A DNA stretch of 64,000 nucleotides from a bacterium (GCA_905221205.1 CAJNCG010000001.1:186001-250000), one strand, 5' to 3'. Positions 1 to 8,519 are shown, counted from the stretch's first letter. The notes: generated by a model from the letters alone, not told the origin. Numbers and translations are program-made.

Positions 1-318
1 CATATAGTTGATTTGATTGGTTTTCTCCATACTACGGTTTACTGAGTCAGTCAATGACTTAGCTGTTGTACCAGCTACCAAGAGAGCCAGAATACCCATA
101 GAATAGCTATAAGGTTTCATCAGAAAGGCTACAACTTCATCAGACCATTTAAAACCCCATGAGTTTGGTACAAAAGCAATCAAGATAAAGATACTTGAGA
201 AGAGAATAACAGGCATACCTGCAATGAAACCATCACGAATAGCACGAAGATAGATATTACGAGATAGTTTCTCAAAGAAAGGTTTTCCTTTCTCGATAAA
301 TGCAATTAGTTTGTTCAT
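1..318 (-). CDS. lacE: Lactose PTS EIICB component, N-terminal part (partial)
   Basis: This is the membrane transporter of the lactose-specific phosphotransferase system, which imports lactose as lactose-6-phosphate. Only the first 106 codons are present and the gene continues past the left edge. The visible protein starts [20 protein letters not shown], followed by hydrophobic segments (for example around [18 protein letters not shown]), as in EIIC domains of this family. The ATG shares one base with the lacF stop codon (TAATG), so translation is probably coupled to lacF. The call rests on the N-terminal sequence and the lacT-lacF-lacE order. The phosphocysteine EIIB domain lies outside the window and cannot be checked. 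Confidence 0.93.
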   Translation of the reverse strand, partial: MNKLIAFIEKGKPFFEKLSRNIYLRAIRDGFIAGMPVILFSSIFILIAFVPNSWGFKWSDEVVAFLMKPYSYSMGILALLVAGTTAKSLTDSVNRSMEKTNQINYM

Positions 319-635
319 TATTTAACTCCTCTCTTGTACAGTTCAATTAAATGGTGCATCAAATCTTTTAACAAAATAGTTGTCATCAAGTGGTCTTGGC
401 CATGCATCATGGTTACACTATAAGCTAAGTCCTCACCAGAAGCTTCCTTAGTCAATAGACTTGTTTGAGCGTGGTGAGCCTCTGCGATACAGCTACCAGC
501 TTCCTCAACTAAGCTATCCGCTTTTGCAAAATCACCAGCTTCAGCAGCCTTTAAGGCTTCCAATAGTTTTGAACGAGCATCGCCAGCATAGGCTACGATT
601 TCAAAACCTAACAATGTTACTTCTTCTCTATTCAT
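318..635 (-). CDS. lacF: Lactose PTS EIIA component
   Basis: Cytoplasmic EIIA of the lactose/cellobiose PTS family, which passes phosphate from HPr to LacE. The 105-aa length is normal for the family. The all-helical protein carries the [11 protein letters not shown] segment near residues 74-84, which holds the conserved phosphorylated histidine region. It starts [10 protein letters not shown] behind a GGAG-type ribosome binding site. It lies 35 bp downstream of lacT and overlaps the lacE start, so it belongs to the lacT-lacF-lacE transcript controlled by the RAT switch upstream of lacT. Confidence 0.95.
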   Translation of the reverse strand: MNREEVTLLGFEIVAYAGDARSKLLEALKAAEAGDFAKADSLVEEAGSCIAEAHHAQTSLLTKEASGEDLAYSVTMMHGQDHLMTTILLKDLMHHLIELYKRGVK

Positions 636-670
636 GATAGAATTCTCCTTATATATTTTTAATTAAATTT

Positions 671-1507
671 TTATGACAATAAACGTTGGATATGTAGAAC
701 TAGATAAACACGTTCACTTTTATACAAATCAAGACCCGTATGTTGCGTAATCACATCGTATATCTTGGAACCAATTTCAAACGCTCTTGGATAGGATTGT
801 TTGACATGGTCTTCCATATCCAGAAGTGATTGATTATCATCTCTAGAGCGATCTAAATAATCCAAGAAATAATTCAAATGTATCATAAAGCGATCATAGA
901 AATGGTTATTCTCTTTAGTTCGTTGAATTGCATAACCCTTTAGCACTTCTTCAACATTGCTGAGAATTTCTTTCCTCTTATCAATCGACTCCACAAGTTC
1001 CACTTCATTTTCACCTTCTGCATTAATGAAATGATAAGCAATCCGAATAATTTCGTCCTCAGGAAAATGATCCGCTAGCTTCTGACGGTAAATTTCAAAT
1101 GCGTCATTTGCGATTTGAAAAGCGACAGGATACTTGGTAGAAATATCTGGCAGATTACTATCCTTGTACCTTCCTTGTGCTAGAGCTTGGTAAGAACAGT
1201 AAATATGATCTGTCAAGGTTACGTAGAGATATTCTTGAATCGGATAATGATATTTCTTTGATAGCTTATCAATGATTTCATAAGTCACTGTGATGAAATC
1301 TAGCGGAACATCTTTGAGAAGAGCCATAAAGTTTTCCCTGGACTCTTCGGTCTTCATCCGAAAGATTTTCTCAACCTGATGTTCAGCAATCAAATCTCCC
1401 TTCTTCTTTCCAAATGCAATCCCCTTACCAATCACAATCACTTCTTCTCCTTTGTCATTTCTGACAAGAGAAACATTGTGATTTATTGGATTTAGAATTC
1501 GATACAT
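671..1507 (-). CDS. lacT: BglG/LicT-family transcription antiterminator
   Basis: This RNA-binding antiterminator is expected to bind the RAT hairpin just upstream and let transcription enter lacT-lacFE when lactose is present. The 278-aa protein has an N-terminal CAT RNA-binding domain (MYRILNPINHNVSLV, about residues 1-55) and two PTS-regulation domains. PRD histidines are visible in the TDHIYCSYQAL segment and in IAYHFINAEGE, and the C-terminal PRD ends VYLVLHIQRLL. PTS enzymes phosphorylate these histidines in known family members. The start is supported by an AAAGGAGG site a few bases upstream. The gene has its own promoter and is followed by lacF. Confidence 0.95.
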   Translation of the reverse strand: MYRILNPINHNVSLVRNDKGEEVIVIGKGIAFGKKKGDLIAEHQVEKIFRMKTEESRENFMALLKDVPLDFITVTYEIIDKLSKKYHYPIQEYLYVTLTDHIYCSYQALAQGRYKDSNLPDISTKYPVAFQIANDAFEIYRQKLADHFPEDEIIRIAYHFINAEGENEVELVESIDKRKEILSNVEEVLKGYAIQRTKENNHFYDRFMIHLNYFLDYLDRSRDDNQSLLDMEDHVKQSYPRAFEIGSKIYDVITQHTGLDLYKSERVYLVLHIQRLLS

Positions 1508-1544
1508 GTCAACCTCCTTTTATATCTTAAAGGTATATTAGTAC

Positions 1545-1600
1545 AAAAAATGACCACAAATGAACTAGAAAATCAGCCGATTTCTAATTCACCTGTGATC
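1545..1600 (-). terminator. Rho-independent terminator in the lacT leader
   Basis: Read on the minus strand, a long hairpin (about 22 bp per arm, several G-U pairs, loop GGCT) is followed by a run of six T. It lies between the lacT promoter and the lacT start. Its 5' arm overlaps the 3' end of the RAT-like element, the usual mutually exclusive arrangement for BglG-type antitermination. Confidence 0.85.
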
Positions 1601-1624
1601 ATGCCTAATATTACTTAGTAACAC
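1595..1624 (-). promoter_or_regulatory. RAT-like ribonucleic antiterminator target for LacT
   Basis: On the minus strand this segment contains TGTTACT near its 5' end and AGGCATGATC near its 3' end, the two conserved blocks of RAT elements recognised by LicT/SacY/LacT proteins. They can pair into a short hairpin. The last six bases are shared with the terminator arm, so RAT formation would block the terminator. The assignment is by motif and position; the exact boundaries are approximate. Confidence 0.75.
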
Positions 1625-1649
1625 TCACCTTGTATTAACTTGTGATTTA

Positions 1650-1686
1650 AGTATAGCACAAGTAAGTTATTTTGTAAACCTTTACA
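1650..1686 (-). promoter_or_regulatory. Promoter of lacT-lacF-lacE with overlapping cre-like site
   Basis: On the minus strand, a -35 TTTACA (1673-1678) and a -10 TATACT (1650-1655) are separated by 17 bp. A cre-like sequence TGTAAACCTTTACA (plus strand, 1673-1686) covers the -35 and differs from the CcpA consensus TGWAANCGNTNWCA at one position. CcpA repression is therefore inferred. Confidence 0.8.
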
Positions 1687-1740
1687 TAAAACTTTTTTTA
1701 AAATTTTTTAGATTCATGTTCCTAACCTAGGAGGACTTGC

Positions 1741-2721
1741 TTACACGCGTTCTTTCCATGAAGTTGCTGTTGTTTGAAGAACTTTGTTGAGTTCATCAAT
1801 ATTTTCAAAACCAGTTGTGCGAAGCCATTCGCGAGCTGCTGCTTCACCATCTTTGATGTAAGCTTCAACTGATCCAGCCCATGTAGCACGGCCACAAAGA
1901 ACTCCGTTAAAGTTTGCACCTGATTCATGAGCAAATACAAGAGTATCTTGGAAGAGTTTAGCCGATACACCAGCACTCAAGTAGATGTATGGCAAGTTAG
2001 TTGCTTCATCTTGTGCTTTGAAGAAGGCTGCTGCTTCTTCGCGTGTGTAAACTACTTCACCTTCAGCGAAGCCTTCAACATATTTAATGTTAACAGGAAC
2101 TTCAACTTTCAAGACATCAATGTTAAAGCGTGGGTCTGAGAAGACTTTCATAGCACCAATAACTTTGTGTGGTTTTACTTTCGCGTATTCTACTGAACCA
2201 GCATCAGCAATTTTTTCATCGTAAGCAAGGATTTCAAGGAAGAATGGGATATCTTCAGCCACACACTCCGAACCGATGCGTTCGATATAAGCTTGTTTTT
2301 CTTGGTTGAGTTCATCTGAGCTATCTACATCATAGTAAAGCAAGAATTTAACTGCATCGGCACCTTCTTCTTTAATACGTTTTGCAGACCAAACATCCAA
2401 GCAGTCTGGCAAGCGTTTTGTGCTTGTTGTGTCGTAACCTGTTTTTTCATAAGCAAGGAGAAGACCAGCTTTTTCATCAAGAGATTTAGTTGCTGGAAGT
2501 CCATACTCAGGGTCAAGAAGCATAGATGATGCGTATTTAGTCAATTCATCTGCTACCAAGACTTTCAGTTCTTCCATTTGAGCCACAGTTGGTTCTTCTG
2601 TTTGGTGTTGAGCCATTAGGCGTTTCAAAGCACCACGTTGGTCAAATGCAAGAGCTGAGATGATACCATTTTCATCAGAAAGTTTTTCTAAGCGTGCACG
2701 TTTTTGTTCTGTTAAAGCCAT
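1741..2721 (-). CDS. lacD: Tagatose-1,6-bisphosphate aldolase
   Basis: Class I aldolase that splits tagatose 1,6-bisphosphate into dihydroxyacetone phosphate and glyceraldehyde 3-phosphate, the last step of the tagatose-6-phosphate pathway. The 326-aa length is normal. The protein starts [20 protein letters not shown] and contains [12 protein letters not shown] (about 24-35), a hallmark of the LacD family. [10 protein letters not shown] in the mid-region carries the expected Schiff-base lysine. It is the last gene of lacABCD and starts one base after the lacC stop codon. Beyond its stop lie AT-rich sequence and the separate lacT promoter; I did not find a strong terminator. Confidence 0.96.
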   Translation of the reverse strand: MALTEQKRARLEKLSDENGIISALAFDQRGALKRLMAQHQTEEPTVAQMEELKVLVADELTKYASSMLLDPEYGLPATKSLDEKAGLLLAYEKTGYDTTSTKRLPDCLDVWSAKRIKEEGADAVKFLLYYDVDSSDELNQEKQAYIERIGSECVAEDIPFFLEILAYDEKIADAGSVEYAKVKPHKVIGAMKVFSDPRFNIDVLKVEVPVNIKYVEGFAEGEVVYTREEAAAFFKAQDEATNLPYIYLSAGVSAKLFQDTLVFAHESGANFNGVLCGRATWAGSVEAYIKDGEAAAREWLRTTGFENIDELNKVLQTTATSWKERV

Positions 2722-2722
2722 T

Positions 2723-3652
2723 TTATACCTCTTTTACTATTAATTGATCATATAGAGCTTGATAGTTAGCCATGTTGACATGACCAGTCATTTTTTCTTG
2801 AGCATTGAGCATACCAAGGACATTTGCCTTGATGAGGAGTTCTTCATCCGATTCTTTATGAAGTAGTCCTGAAGAAATCCCTGCCACAGTAGAGTCTCCA
2901 GATCCAACAGGGTTGACTACATGAATTCTAGGAATATCTACCTTGTAGAAAGTGTCACCATGTTTGGCAAAGGCACCATTGGCACCAAGTGAAACGATAA
3001 TCCACTCAATTCCTGCAAACAAAGGTTCTTGGAGAACTTCTTTTAATTCATCCAAATCCTCAGAAACTTCTCTTCCTAGAAGCTGAGACAATTCCTCATT
3101 ATTTGGTTTGATGACTGTTGGTTTATGTGATGATTCAAGAACAGCCTGAAGAGCTGCACCTGAGCAGTCCAAAACTACAGGTTTGCCAGCTTGATTAGCA
3201 AGTTCTACCAAGCTCGCATAGTAATCAACTGGAAGACCAGCTGGGAGACTTCCTGAAATAGCGACTACTTCAACTGACTCCAGGAGATTTTTGAAATGTT
3301 CCAAAAAGTCTTGACCCTCCTGTTCTAAAACTACAGGACCTTTTTCAAGAACTTCTGTTTGGTTATCTCCGTGGAGAATAGCGATACAGTTACGAGTTTC
3401 TCCCTGAATAGAGAAGAAATCTTTCTTAACGTTATCATCGATATTTTCAACTAAAAACTCACCAAGTTTACCACCTACTAAACCAGTAGCAAGAACAGAA
3501 TCCCCAAATTCTGAAAGTACTCGAGTAACGTTTAGTCCTTTACCACCAGCAGTTTTGGTTACATCCACCACACGATTGACAGTATCAATCTTCAACTCAT
3601 CCAAAGGATAGGAAATATCGATGGATGGGTTCATTGTGACTGTTAAAATCAT
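2723..3652 (-). CDS. lacC: Tagatose-6-phosphate kinase
   Basis: PfkB-family sugar kinase that converts tagatose 6-phosphate to tagatose 1,6-bisphosphate. The 309-aa length is typical. The N-terminal [17 protein letters not shown] and [14 protein letters not shown] (about 32-45) match the first PfkB signature. [13 protein letters not shown] near residue 250 is the second signature, with the catalytic Asp in GSGDS. It sits between lacB and lacD with gaps of 10 and 1 bp, so one mRNA is expected. Relatives include 1-phosphofructokinase, but the neighbours make LacC the best call. Confidence 0.96.
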   Translation of the reverse strand: MILTVTMNPSIDISYPLDELKIDTVNRVVDVTKTAGGKGLNVTRVLSEFGDSVLATGLVGGKLGEFLVENIDDNVKKDFFSIQGETRNCIAILHGDNQTEVLEKGPVVLEQEGQDFLEHFKNLLESVEVVAISGSLPAGLPVDYYASLVELANQAGKPVVLDCSGAALQAVLESSHKPTVIKPNNEELSQLLGREVSEDLDELKEVLQEPLFAGIEWIIVSLGANGAFAKHGDTFYKVDIPRIHVVNPVGSGDSTVAGISSGLLHKESDEELLIKANVLGMLNAQEKMTGHVNMANYQALYDQLIVKEV

Positions 3653-3662
3653 AGGTCACCTC

Positions 3663-4178
3663 TTAGTCGTGGTATTCTCCGCGATCCCATTTTTCAAGGA
3701 ATTCAGTGAAGAAGTTTGCGTCTGTTTGTTGAGCATTGTGACTTTCAACATGTTCAATTTTCGCAATCAATTTTTTGTTTTCTTCAGTTGGTTTGTATTC
3801 AGCATGGATGAAAGCTTCGATGATATCACACATGAGCAATTCACCAGTAATCTTACCACCAAAACCGATAACGTTGGCGTTCAATTGTTCTTTAGCATAA
3901 AGGGCTGTTGTCATATCACGAACCAAGGCAGAACGAACACCAGGAACTTTATTTACAGCGTTATTGATACCAACACCAGTACCACAGATACATACCCCAA
4001 GATCAGCTTGACCGCTAGTTACAGCTTCCCCTACTTTTTTACCAAAGATTGGGTAGTGAGTACGTGTATGGTCATATGTACCAAAGTCAATGACTTCATA
4101 TCCTTTTGATTTCAAAAATTCTGAAACCGCCATTTTTTCATCTGTTACGATGTGGTCACATCCAATTGCAATTCTCAT
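3663..4178 (-). CDS. lacB: Galactose-6-phosphate isomerase subunit LacB
   Basis: One of two subunits of the heteromeric isomerase that turns galactose 6-phosphate into tagatose 6-phosphate. The 171-aa protein starts [20 protein letters not shown] and carries [19 protein letters not shown] (about 82-100), the RpiB/LacAB family active-site segment with its catalytic cysteine. It lies 30 bp downstream of lacA and just upstream of lacC, as in other streptococcal tagatose operons. Confidence 0.97.
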   Translation of the reverse strand: MRIAIGCDHIVTDEKMAVSEFLKSKGYEVIDFGTYDHTRTHYPIFGKKVGEAVTSGQADLGVCICGTGVGINNAVNKVPGVRSALVRDMTTALYAKEQLNANVIGFGGKITGELLMCDIIEAFIHAEYKPTEENKKLIAKIEHVESHNAQQTDANFFTEFLEKWDRGEYHD

Positions 4179-4208
4179 TTTTAACTTACCTTTCTTACTG
4201 TAATCTAA

Positions 4209-4634
4209 TTAGCACATTTTGTTCAACATATCAACACGAATTTGGTGACGACCACCGTCGTATTTACCGTTAACAAATCCTTTAGCAATGTTTTTAGCCA
4301 ATTCATCACCAACAAGTTGTGCACCCATAGTGATCATACGTGAGTTGTTGTGACCACGAGTCATATAAGCTGAACGTTCGTCAGATACTTCTGCAGCAAC
4401 CATTCCTTTGATTTTTGTTGCAACCATGAATGGACCAGCTCCATAAGCATCAATCACGATACCAAGGTTTTGTTCTTCTTTGTTTACTTCTGCAGCAACA
4501 GCAAGAGTCACATCAACAAAGTCTTGACCTTCAGCTGTAACATCCACAACGTGGAAGTTTTCTTTTTCCAAGAAGTCTTTCACAACTTCTTTCAATCTCA
4601 AACCTGCAGCATCTGCACCGATAACAATAGACAT
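4209..4634 (-). CDS. lacA: Galactose-6-phosphate isomerase subunit LacA
   Basis: Partner subunit of LacB in galactose-6-phosphate isomerase. The 141-aa length is normal. It starts [20 protein letters not shown]. The segment [20 protein letters not shown] replaces the cysteine-containing active-site loop of LacB, as known for LacA. The start is behind an AAAAGGAG site. It is the first gene after the LacR-like operator pair and promoter near 4.82-4.89 kb, so it leads lacABCD. Confidence 0.97.
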   Translation of the reverse strand: MSIVIGADAAGLRLKEVVKDFLEKENFHVVDVTAEGQDFVDVTLAVAAEVNKEEQNLGIVIDAYGAGPFMVATKIKGMVAAEVSDERSAYMTRGHNNSRMITMGAQLVGDELAKNIAKGFVNGKYDGGRHQIRVDMLNKMC

Positions 4635-4823
4635 ATTGTATACTCCTTTTTATTTTTCTAGGCTAGTAAAGACTTTTATAGTTATCAGTTCATCTACAAA
4701 AAGCTTTCTAGCAGTTTATTGACAAATTGGATTGAATGAGATGAATGACACCTTATTCAAGTTTAGGAAATCAAGTTCCTAGAAATAATCTCTCTTCCAA
4801 AGAGAATATAACAAGTGATTGTT

Positions 4824-4858
4824 TGTTTGTTACAAACATCATTTGTTGTTTACAAACA
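4824..4858. promoter_or_regulatory. Two LacR-like operators downstream of the lacA promoter
   Basis: A perfect inverted repeat TGTTTGTTACAAACA lies at 4824-4838. A second, less perfect copy TGTTGTTTACAAACA lies at 4844-4858. The centres are 20 bp apart, two helical turns. TGTTT/AAACA half-sites are typical of LacR, the DeoR-family repressor of streptococcal and lactococcal lac operons. The pair sits directly downstream of the lacA -10 box, where binding would block transcription. No lacR gene is in the window. Confidence 0.75.
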
Positions 4859-4859
4859 T

Positions 4860-4888
4860 AATATACTCCTATTTTCAGAAAAAGTCAA
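4860..4888 (-). promoter_or_regulatory. Promoter of lacABCD
   Basis: On the minus strand, -35 TTGACT (4883-4888) and -10 TATATT (4860-4865) are separated by 17 bp. The promoter lies between the lacX stop and the two LacR-like operators, giving lacABCD a start site of its own besides readthrough from the PTS genes. Confidence 0.8.
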
Positions 4889-4918
4889 CAGTTAATGTTT
4901 GTTTTTGTGTTTTTTTAT

Positions 4919-5815
4919 CTAAAAGATTTCGATATCAAAACCAATTTGATCCACTTGTCCTGGCTCTAAGAGGCGAACATTCTTCTTATCTTCTAGATGA
5001 TCTCCTTCTTCAAGAGATGTTGACAGGCCAGACCATGGTTCAAAAGCAATGAAAGGACCCTTATTCAAAGTTGACCAAATGATTAGATTTGAGAACTCTT
5101 GGAAGTGCACTTTCAATCCTTTATCATGTTTACGAGAACGAAGGGCAATTGTTCTAGATTGCAATTCATCTAAGGTGACTGCATCCGTGCTGAAAAGATC
5201 ATAACTAAGATCTATTTCTTTTTGCTCCTCTAGCCATGGACTTCTATCTTTAAAATCCAACATACCTGTTTCTGGGAAAGGACGTGGAACAGAGCAAGTC
5301 TCTTCTTTCTCAAACTCTAAATAGTAATCTTCATAGACTTCATCATCAAGTAGAGGACAATTAAAGCCTGGATGGCCACCAATAAAGTAAGGTATGACCT
5401 TGCTAGTTTCTTTATTGAAAATCTTGTATTGAGTCCGTACTCTCTTGCCATTAAGGATATAAGTGATTTCTAGGCGGAAATGATAAGGGTAGTTTTGATA
5501 GCTATTCTCATCGTCTTCAATTGCAAAAGTTACACTATTATCTGTCTGTTCAACTAATTCAAATTCTTTCTTGCGAACCAAACCATGACGAGGAATCTTC
5601 CCTTTGCTTTCTTGTCCCTTCTCATCTATATAGAAGGCTGTATCGTCTCTCAATGAACCACAAATAGGGAAGAGAACAGGAGCTTGTCCACTCCAATAAG
5701 TAGCATCTCCTTGCCACAAATACTCCAGACCTTCAGCATCTTTTATAGAAGACAAAGCCCCACCAAAACTGTTAAATTGAACACTTAATTGTTCTGATTT
5801 TAATTCAATTACCAT
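4919..5815 (-). CDS. lacX: LacX-type aldose 1-epimerase family protein
   Basis: Probable sugar mutarotase acting on a sugar or sugar phosphate of this pathway; the exact substrate is not known from sequence. The 298-aa length fits the LacX branch of the galactose mutarotase superfamily. It starts MVIELKSEQLSVQFNSFGGAL behind a GGAG site. Recognisable pieces include the SIKDAEGLEYLW segment (about 23-34), KIPRHGLVRKKEFEL (about 73-87) with a conserved histidine, and YFIGGHPGFNCPL (about 143-155) with a second histidine. It lies between the PTS EIIC gene and lacA and is separated from EIIC by a terminator-like hairpin. Confidence 0.85.
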   Translation of the reverse strand: MVIELKSEQLSVQFNSFGGALSSIKDAEGLEYLWQGDATYWSGQAPVLFPICGSLRDDTAFYIDEKGQESKGKIPRHGLVRKKEFELVEQTDNSVTFAIEDDENSYQNYPYHFRLEITYILNGKRVRTQYKIFNKETSKVIPYFIGGHPGFNCPLLDDEVYEDYYLEFEKEETCSVPRPFPETGMLDFKDRSPWLEEQKEIDLSYDLFSTDAVTLDELQSRTIALRSRKHDKGLKVHFQEFSNLIIWSTLNKGPFIAFEPWSGLSTSLEEGDHLEDKKNVRLLEPGQVDQIGFDIEIF

Positions 5816-5844
5816 TATTTTCTCCGATTTCTTGATAGTTTATA

Positions 5845-5886
5845 AAAAACTAGGCTGTCACTCCTAAAGGATGTCGACAACCTAGC
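5845..5886 (-). terminator. Terminator-like hairpin between EIIC and lacX
   Basis: CTAGGCTGTC (5850-5859) pairs with GACAACCTAG (5876-5885) with one wobble. On the minus strand the hairpin is followed by six T. It lies 30 bp downstream of the EIIC stop and 30 bp before the lacX start, so it probably lowers expression of lacX and later genes relative to the PTS genes. Confidence 0.75.
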
Positions 5887-5915
5887 TTTAACAATTTACA
5901 TTTTATAGGAGCGCA

Positions 5916-7391
5916 TTATTTTGCTTTTGCTGCGTACTCTTCGTTACGTTTGATCATTTGTTTTCTGTACCAAGCAAAGATACCGATATAGAATACAAGG
6001 AAGACTACAGCACCAAGGATTGCTTTGATATCACCTGTTGTAGTGTTACCAATTGTCCAACCGAGAAGTTTTTCGATTGGTCCTTCAAGAGTTGAGTGAG
6101 TGATCAATTGAGTTTGACTCACACCTTCTGGGAAGGCACCTACACCTTTAGCAAGTTCTGTTGCAAATGGTGCGATAAGTGTACCTGAAAGAAGGAAGAG
6201 TGGCAACAAGAGTGTTCCGAAGATAATCATACGGAGCAATTTACCACGTGTTACAACCAAGAGAGCTGGAGTAACACCCATAGCGATGATACCTGCAAGT
6301 GGCAAGATACCATTTCCGACGTTTGAAAGAAGCACTGCTTCAACCAACATGATTGGTGCAAGTACGTTGGCACAAGCCCAAACTTCAGCACGACCAGCGA
6401 TGAAAGGCCAGTCAAGACCAATGTTGAATTTACGTCCTTGAAGACGTTTAGTAGCAACGTTTGTAATACCTTGTGAAAGTGGTTCTACGGCAGCGATGAA
6501 CCATGAACCGATAAGTGAGAAGAGTTCCAAAGATACACCGGCTGTCAAACCAAGAGACAACCAACCTTTAATAACTAATTGCCAGTTTGCAGCATCTTCT
6601 ACACCAGCAACTGGATGTGGAGTACCCATCAAACCGATAACGATACCAAGGATGAAACCGATGAAGAATTTAGATCCCCAGAAACCGATTTTCTTGTTCA
6701 ATTTAGCAGCGTCAAAGTCGTATTTATCAAGACCTGGGAAGAATTTTTCAAAAATCTTATCCAAAACCATGATAACTGGGTTCATCATGTAGTTCATGTG
6801 AGTTGAAGTCATTGGTGATGAACTTGGTGCATTAAGAAGGTCATCAAATGTAGGTTTCATCAAGTCAGAGTTGATGATTTTAAGAACCCCAACAAGAACA
6901 ACCGCTGCAGTCGCGATGAATAGTGAAACTCCTTGGCTAACTCCATTGTTGTCTGCATACCATTTAATCAAAAGACCTGTGATAGACAAGTGCCAGATAT
7001 CGAAGATATCAACGTCAAGTGTATCAGTTTTCTTCATAGCAAGCATCACTACGTTGACAATCAACATGATGAGCAAGAAGTAAAGTGTCCAAGCAGATCC
7101 CCAAGTGATTGTAGCAAGTGGTGCCCAACCAACGTCGGTGATGTTCAATTGAATACCAGTGTTTTCAACGAATTTTGCAAGTGATGCTGAGAAAGCACCA
7201 TTTAGCATACCGATGATAGCACCGATACCAGTAAGAGCGATGGCAAGTTTGATACCACCTTCAAGTGCTTTGGAGAATTTCACTCCAAAAAGTAGAGCCA
7301 ATACTGTCAAAATGATCAGCATGATGATCGGTCCACCCATATCCAAGATAGGTTTGAACAGCTTATTGGCTAGTTCGATAATGACATCCAT
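5916..7391 (-). CDS. PTS EIIC component, galactitol family (probable galactose permease)
   Basis: Integral membrane permease of a Gat-family PTS. The 491-aa protein starts MDVIIELANKLFKPILDMGG and has about ten or more hydrophobic segments spread over its length. It has the family's inverted membrane pattern and a charged tail ending KRNEEYAAKAK. In S. gordonii a similar EII complex next to the tagatose genes has been described as a galactose PTS; the same role is inferred here from the link to lacABCD. The start is behind a GGGAGGA site. EIIB and EIIA lie directly upstream. Confidence 0.85.
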   Translation of the reverse strand: MDVIIELANKLFKPILDMGGPIIMLIILTVLALLFGVKFSKALEGGIKLAIALTGIGAIIGMLNGAFSASLAKFVENTGIQLNITDVGWAPLATITWGSAWTLYFLLIMLIVNVVMLAMKKTDTLDVDIFDIWHLSITGLLIKWYADNNGVSQGVSLFIATAAVVLVGVLKIINSDLMKPTFDDLLNAPSSSPMTSTHMNYMMNPVIMVLDKIFEKFFPGLDKYDFDAAKLNKKIGFWGSKFFIGFILGIVIGLMGTPHPVAGVEDAANWQLVIKGWLSLGLTAGVSLELFSLIGSWFIAAVEPLSQGITNVATKRLQGRKFNIGLDWPFIAGRAEVWACANVLAPIMLVEAVLLSNVGNGILPLAGIIAMGVTPALLVVTRGKLLRMIIFGTLLLPLFLLSGTLIAPFATELAKGVGAFPEGVSQTQLITHSTLEGPIEKLLGWTIGNTTTGDIKAILGAVVFLVFYIGIFAWYRKQMIKRNEEYAAKAK

Positions 7392-7439
7392 AATAGTTCC
7401 TCCCGTTTTTTATGTTATATGAATGTTAACAAATTAAAA

Positions 7440-7745
7440 TTAGTTTAATCCGTGTTCTTTAATTGCTGCTTCAATATTGTCAAATACTGGAGCACTCATA
7501 GCTGGGATACGGAATAAGATTGGTCCAGCTTCGATAACTGGAATACCTGGGTCAAAACCAAGATCTGTAGCAGCAATTGGTGTGAAGATGTCATAACCTT
7601 TGATAAGGTCTTCGTTAACGTCTTTTACCATAACTGCATCACAGTGAACATCAAAACCGCGGTTTGAAAGTTCTTCTTCAAGAGCGCTTTTAATTTGGTG
7701 GCTTGAGTTAACACCTGCACCGCAGGCAGCAAGAATTTTAATCAT
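7440..7745 (-). CDS. PTS EIIB component, galactitol family
   Basis: Soluble EIIB that carries phosphate on a cysteine and passes it to the sugar bound by EIIC. I start the protein at MIKILAACGAGVNSSHQ (101 aa) because a GGAGG site stands just upstream; a longer reading adds 12 residues without a better site. The CGAGVNSSHQIKSAL loop (about residues 8-22) is the phosphocysteine signature of the lactose/galactitol EIIB fold. The order EIIA-EIIB-EIIC with short gaps shows one transcription unit. Confidence 0.9.
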   Translation of the reverse strand: MIKILAACGAGVNSSHQIKSALEEELSNRGFDVHCDAVMVKDVNEDLIKGYDIFTPIAATDLGFDPGIPVIEAGPILFRIPAMSAPVFDNIEAAIKEHGLN

Positions 7746-7783
7746 ATGGATTTCCTCCGATTTAATATTTTTAATAGACAAGA

Positions 7784-8260
7784 TTAAGCAATTGCTTCAG
7801 CAATATAAGCATAAAGGGCTTCTGGTTCAGAAATTTTTGATAGGTCTTCAAGATGACCATTTCCAGTAAAGAAGTCCATCAACTGAGCAAGAATGTTTGT
7901 TTGACTTGAACTTGAGTTATTAATGATAAAGAAGAGTAAGGATACTTCTACTTCCTTATCTGGCGCAATCATATTGTGGAAAGTCACTGGTTTTTCTAAT
8001 CGAACCACCACAACTTTTTCAGCTAGATTATGAACAATATCTGTGTGAGGAATAGCCACATTCGGCAAATCCTTACCCAAAAATTCCATATCTAAGCCAG
8101 TTGGAAATGACTTTTCACGCGTGATCAAGGCTTCACGATAGGTTGGAGTCACGATTTCTCGTTCTTCCAATAAAGTTGCAACCTGATCAAAGAGATGTTC
8201 TTGATTATCCGCTTCTAAGCAAAACACAAGGTTTTTGTCAAAGAAATGATCTAATCCCAT
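7784..8260 (-). CDS. PTS EIIA component, fructose/galactitol type
   Basis: Phosphoryl carrier between HPr and the EIIB of this cluster. The chosen start MGLDHFFDKNLVFCLEADNQ gives 158 aa, with a GAAGGG site at suitable spacing. The ATG seven codons earlier lies only about 9 bp after the predicted transcription start and has no site. The LPNVAIPHTDIVHN segment (about residues 77-90) holds the active histidine of the PTS EIIA type 2 domain. It is the first gene after the cre-controlled promoter near 8.3 kb. Confidence 0.9.
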   Translation of the reverse strand: MGLDHFFDKNLVFCLEADNQEHLFDQVATLLEEREIVTPTYREALITREKSFPTGLDMEFLGKDLPNVAIPHTDIVHNLAEKVVVVRLEKPVTFHNMIAPDKEVEVSLLFFIINNSSSSQTNILAQLMDFFTGNGHLEDLSKISEPEALYAYIAEAIA

Positions 8261-8296
8261 AAGGTTTTCCCTTCTTTCCATTAACTTTATGCTATA

Positions 8297-8331
8297 AGTA
8301 TAACACTATATGAAACCGTTGTCAACGGTTT
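8297..8331 (-). promoter_or_regulatory. Promoter of the galactose-type PTS genes with a palindromic cre site
   Basis: On the minus strand, a consensus -35 TTGACA (8320-8325) and a -10 TATACT (8297-8302) are 17 bp apart. TGAAACCGTTGTCA (8311-8324, plus) fits the CcpA cre consensus at every position. It lies inside a perfect inverted repeat with 9-bp arms (8313-8331). A repressor bound here would cover the -35, so catabolite repression is likely. Confidence 0.87.
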
Positions 8332-8387
8332 TCTGTTGTTTTTTGTCCTTTTTTTGATTTTTTTGTTTATTTTTTATCTTTACAACT

Positions 8388-8410
8388 AAAACAAACACTC
8401 AAAACAAACA
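8388..8410. repeat. Direct repeat AAAACAAACA upstream of the PTS promoter
   Basis: Two identical AAAACAAACA blocks at 8388-8397 and 8401-8410 have a 13-bp period. AAACA is also the half-site of the LacR-like operators at 4.83 kb. They lie about 63-85 bp upstream of the PTS -35. A role as LacR half-sites is only a guess. Confidence 0.45.
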
Positions 8411-8440
8411 TTTTAAACGATTTAATCCTATTCTAAATGC

Positions 8441-8466
8441 AAAAAACAGGCCTTTCCAGCCTGTTT
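8441..8466 (-). terminator. Terminator of lepA
   Basis: AAACAGGC (8444-8451) pairs with GCCTGTTT (8459-8466) around a 7-base loop. On the minus strand T-rich sequence follows, 55 bp after the lepA stop codon. A T-run also stands on the plus side. Confidence 0.85.
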
Positions 8467-8519
8467 ATCATTTTTTATTATATTAACGCCTTATACACAA
8501 TAAAAACTATTTTGAAAAT

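Noticed and set aside
1687..1740. Terminator after lacD
   Set aside because: Only a 5-bp stem with a 3-base loop is present, not convincing although A/T-rich sequence follows.
3621..4109. Plus-strand 162-aa open frame opposite lacB
   Set aside because: It has no ribosome binding site and lies opposite a well-supported gene. It is a shadow.
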